A DNA stretch of 9,300 bases from Bacteroidota bacterium. GTDB lineage: Bacteria; Bacteroidota; Rhodothermia; Rhodothermales; UBA10348. The notes beneath the pieces were generated by a model. That model saw only the letters and a list, made by a program, of their open reading frames with translations. It was not told the DNA's origin and searched no databases. Shown here piece by piece: positions 7,097 to 9,300 of the stretch (positions are counted from its first letter, which is position 1; every line of letters starts with the position of its first letter). The position numbers were made by a program, and so were the translations under genes. The DNA is taken from NCBI GenBank assembly GCA_004356265.1, contig SMXK01000125.1, forward strand, positions 1-9,300, given 5' to 3'.

Positions 7097-9300
7097 CTAT
7101 TTGGACTCCAGTGATACCGCCGGGATATCCGCTTCCCGAACCAGTTGGTTAAATAAAGGAACTGCGTCTTCCGTTACGGCTGCCAAAGCTGCCAATTGGG
7201 CATCGATCTGCTCGACAAGTTCGTCGCGTACAACGTACGCTTGATTTGTCGGGCGGTAATCGCCCCCCGAAACTACACCGCCGACCGCGGCAAGTTTGTT
7301 GTTTAATCTGATCGGAAAGTTCAGCGGATCCTGGCCTGATTGATTTTTCGTCTGGTATAACGCTTCCTCGATAACTTTGACGTCTTCGAGCAACGATTTC
7401 CCAACCGACTTGATCGAATCAGCGAGTGCATTCTCGTCCGGAATGCGGTCCATAACCTCGTTGACCGAGCTTCGAAGCGAACGAATGTTTTTGATCGCCT
7501 TATGCGTTTCTGAGAGTTTGTCGCGGACCTCGATCAAGAAATCAAACTGTTCCTGCAGATTCGCAATCGAAGAGGAGGACCTCGGATCAATCTGGATTGA
7601 AAAAGGGACTGATACCGAATCCTCGCCAACGATTAATCGAGCTTCATATTGCCCGGGCACCGCCTGAGGACCACGCACAGATCCGGACCACATAATCAGG
7701 CCCGAAAACGTCTCGGCATCTTCGTATCTCATATTCCAGGAAAACTCATTCAACCCCAGATCCAATGACAGATCGTCTTCGTCTTCCGTAAATGATTTGA
7801 TGATTGTGCCATCACCCTCGACGATGCGAAGCACGGTCGTCGCGCTGTCTGGCGCCGCACCGAAGAAGTATCGGATACGGACGTCGTCGATTCCGCGTAC
7901 TGATGGATACGACCTGATGATGTTGAACGCCTCTTCCTCGCCCCCTTCCCTCGCATAATGCAGCGGCATCAGATCTTCAAGTATCCAGAAAGCCCGCCCC
8001 TGTGTGGCAACCACAAGATCATGGTTCTTTATCGTGAGATCCGTGATCGGTACGATCGGCAGATTGAGCTGAAAACTGCTCCACGAGTCGCCGTCATCAA
8101 AAGAGACGTACATCCCGCTTTCGGTCCCGGAATACAGCAGGCCTTTCCGTTCCGGATCCGCCTCGATGGCACGGGTGAAATGATCTTCGGGAATTCCGTC
8201 CGTTATTTTCGTCCACGAATCACCATAATCAATTGTCTTGTAAAGGTATGGATGAAAATCGTCTGACTTGTATCGTGTACCGGCAACGTATAATCCACCT
8301 GCTTCAAATGGATTTACGACCATGTCATTGATCTGCATCCATTCGGGCATCATTCCTTCCGGCGGCGTCACGTTCGTCCAATTCGCACCGCCATCCCGGG
8401 TAATATGAATCAGACCGTCGTCAGAACCCGTCCAGATCACGCCCGGCTCTTCTCCCTCGGCCAGAGTAAATATGGTCGCATAATATTCAACCGATGTATT
8501 GTCCTGGGTAATCGGGCCTCCGGATGATTTTAACGTCGAAGGATCGTTCCGCGTCAGATCTCCGCTTATCGCTTTCCATGACTGTCCTTCGTTGGTCGTC
8601 TTGAACAAAACCTGTGCGGCCGTATACAGCACATCCGGATTGTGGCGCGAGAACTTGATCGGGAAGTTCCACTGAAAACGATAAGTGTAGTCTTCAGCTC
8701 CGTGCCCCATCGGATTGTCTGGCCATACCGTCACGGTGCGGCGCTCGCCAGTCCTGTGGTTGATCCGTGTCAGGTAACCGTCATACGATCCGCCGTACAC
8801 GATATCCGGGTCGTCCGGATGGGGAGCGATCCATGCACTTTCGCCCCCGGCCGTTGATTCCCAATCCCGAATGTTTCGACCGTTCGAGGTATGTAAAATG
8901 CGTACCGTCGAATTGTCCTGCTGACCGCCATAAATCCGGTACGGAAAGTTATTATCAGTTTCTACCCGGTAAAATTGGGCGGTAGGCTGGTTGTCGTCGT
9001 AACTGGACCAGTTCTCGCCGCCATCAAACGTGACCTGTCCGCCTCCATCATCGGCAATAATCATGCGGTTACCATCAGCCGGATCAATCCACAGGTCGTG
9101 GTGATCCCCGTGAGGTGTCGAGATACGGTCGAAATTCTCGCCCCCATCGCTCGATTTCCAGAAGCCAACGTTCAACACGTAGACCACATCCTCGTTCTGA
9201 GTGTCGGCGTATATCCTTGTGTAATACCAGGCCCGCTGCCTCAAATTACGTTCATCATTTACTTTACTCCAGGAATCCCCACCGTCCTCACTGCGAAATA
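7097..9300 (-). CDS. BNR/Asp-box beta-propeller protein, sortilin (VPS10)-like (5' partial)
   Basis: The frame is open to the window edge, so about 733 C-terminal residues are visible and the start, with any signal peptide, lies beyond base 9300. A start could be read at a TTG (base 9244), but the frame continues upstream as FRSEDGGDSWSKVNDERN, which holds another Asp box, so that TTG is internal. Seven Asp-box motifs (S/T-x-D-x-G-x-x-W/F) lie at 8081-9292: SEDGGDSW, SSDGGENF, TFDGGENW, the degenerate TTNEGQSW, TRDGGANW, TIDYGDSW and SFDDGDSW. They mark a multi-bladed propeller. Next come a beta-rich segment (about 435-552 counted from the TTG) ending in PGQYEARLIVGEDSVSVPFSI, then a mainly helical tail (about 560-705). 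Such proteins are usually about 1000 residues, secreted or periplasmic, and often labelled glycosyl hydrolase. I see no catalytic residues that prove a glycosidase, so a binding or scaffold role is equally possible. It lies 8 bases before the efflux adaptor gene. Confidence 0.88.
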   Translation of the reverse strand, partial: FRSEDGGDSWSKVNDERNLRQRAWYYTRIYADTQNEDVVYVLNVGFWKSSDGGENFDRISTPHGDHHDLWIDPADGNRMIIADDGGGQVTFDGGENWSSYDDNQPTAQFYRVETDNNFPYRIYGGQQDNSTVRILHTSNGRNIRDWESTAGGESAWIAPHPDDPDIVYGGSYDGYLTRINHRTGERRTVTVWPDNPMGHGAEDYTYRFQWNFPIKFSRHNPDVLYTAAQVLFKTTNEGQSWKAISGDLTRNDPSTLKSSGGPITQDNTSVEYYATIFTLAEGEEPGVIWTGSDDGLIHITRDGGANWTNVTPPEGMMPEWMQINDMVVNPFEAGGLYVAGTRYKSDDFHPYLYKTIDYGDSWTKITDGIPEDHFTRAIEADPERKGLLYSGTESGMYVSFDDGDSWSSFQLNLPIVPITDLTIKNHDLVVATQGRAFWILEDLMPLHYAREGGEEEAFNIIRSYPSVRGIDDVRIRYFFGAAPDSATTVLRIVEGDGTIIKSFTEDEDDLSLDLGLNEFSWNMRYEDAETFSGLIMWSGSVRGPQAVPGQYEARLIVGEDSVSVPFSIQIDPRSSSSIANLQEQFDFLIEVRDKLSETHKAIKNIRSLRSSVNEVMDRIPDENALADSIKSVGKSLLEDVKVIEEALYQTKNQSGQDPLNFPIRLNNKLAAVGGVVSGGDYRPTNQAYVVRDELVEQIDAQLAALAAVTEDAVPLFNQLVREADIPAVSLESK

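Noticed and set aside
9242..9244. TTG as the start of the Asp-box gene
   Set aside because: The same frame stays open to base 9300 and encodes another Asp box (SEDGGDSW), so the start must lie outside the window.
1..9300. CRISPR arrays, tRNA or rRNA genes, insertion sequences, transposases
   Set aside because: I saw no direct-repeat arrays, RNA gene signatures or mobile-element proteins; nearly every base is covered by the six genes.

Overview
The window is densely coding and bacterial, with six genes in two convergent blocks and almost no intergenic DNA. The source looks like a Gram-negative bacterium, because it encodes an HAE-1 type RND pump with its periplasmic adaptor. A large BNR/Asp-box protein of the sortilin-like kind and several starts without a Shine-Dalgarno sequence would fit the Bacteroidota/Balneolota/Rhodothermota (FCB) area. 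Gemmatimonadota or another marine lineage is also possible. This placement is inference and is weakly supported.

Left block, plus strand (1-2960). The first gene is a GcvT-family, folate-dependent aminomethyl/methyltransferase-like protein whose 5' end lies outside the window. An ATGA overlap couples it to an IclR-family regulator. After a 24-base gap comes a GAF-domain class III nucleotide cyclase. The first two genes look like a small catabolic or demethylation unit with its own regulator. The cyclase may be co-transcribed with them. The 24-base gap holds a near-perfect palindrome that resembles the ParB-binding site parS and could alternatively be an operator.

Right block, minus strand (9300 down to 2938). 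In transcription order this is a long Asp-box propeller protein (5' end outside the window), then, 8 bases later, an RND periplasmic adaptor, then the RND inner-membrane transporter, which overlaps the adaptor by 4 bases. No outer-membrane TolC-like gene is present. The three genes are packed tightly enough to be one transcript.

The blocks converge, and the cyclase and transporter coding regions overlap tail to tail by 23 bases, with no room for a conventional terminator between them.

Most of the content belongs to well-known families and I see no clear evidence of a wholly new system. The points most worth a second look are the parS-like palindrome, the unusual purine-selecting residues of the cyclase, the altered folate-site motif of the GcvT-like protein, and the joining of the Asp-box gene to an efflux operon.
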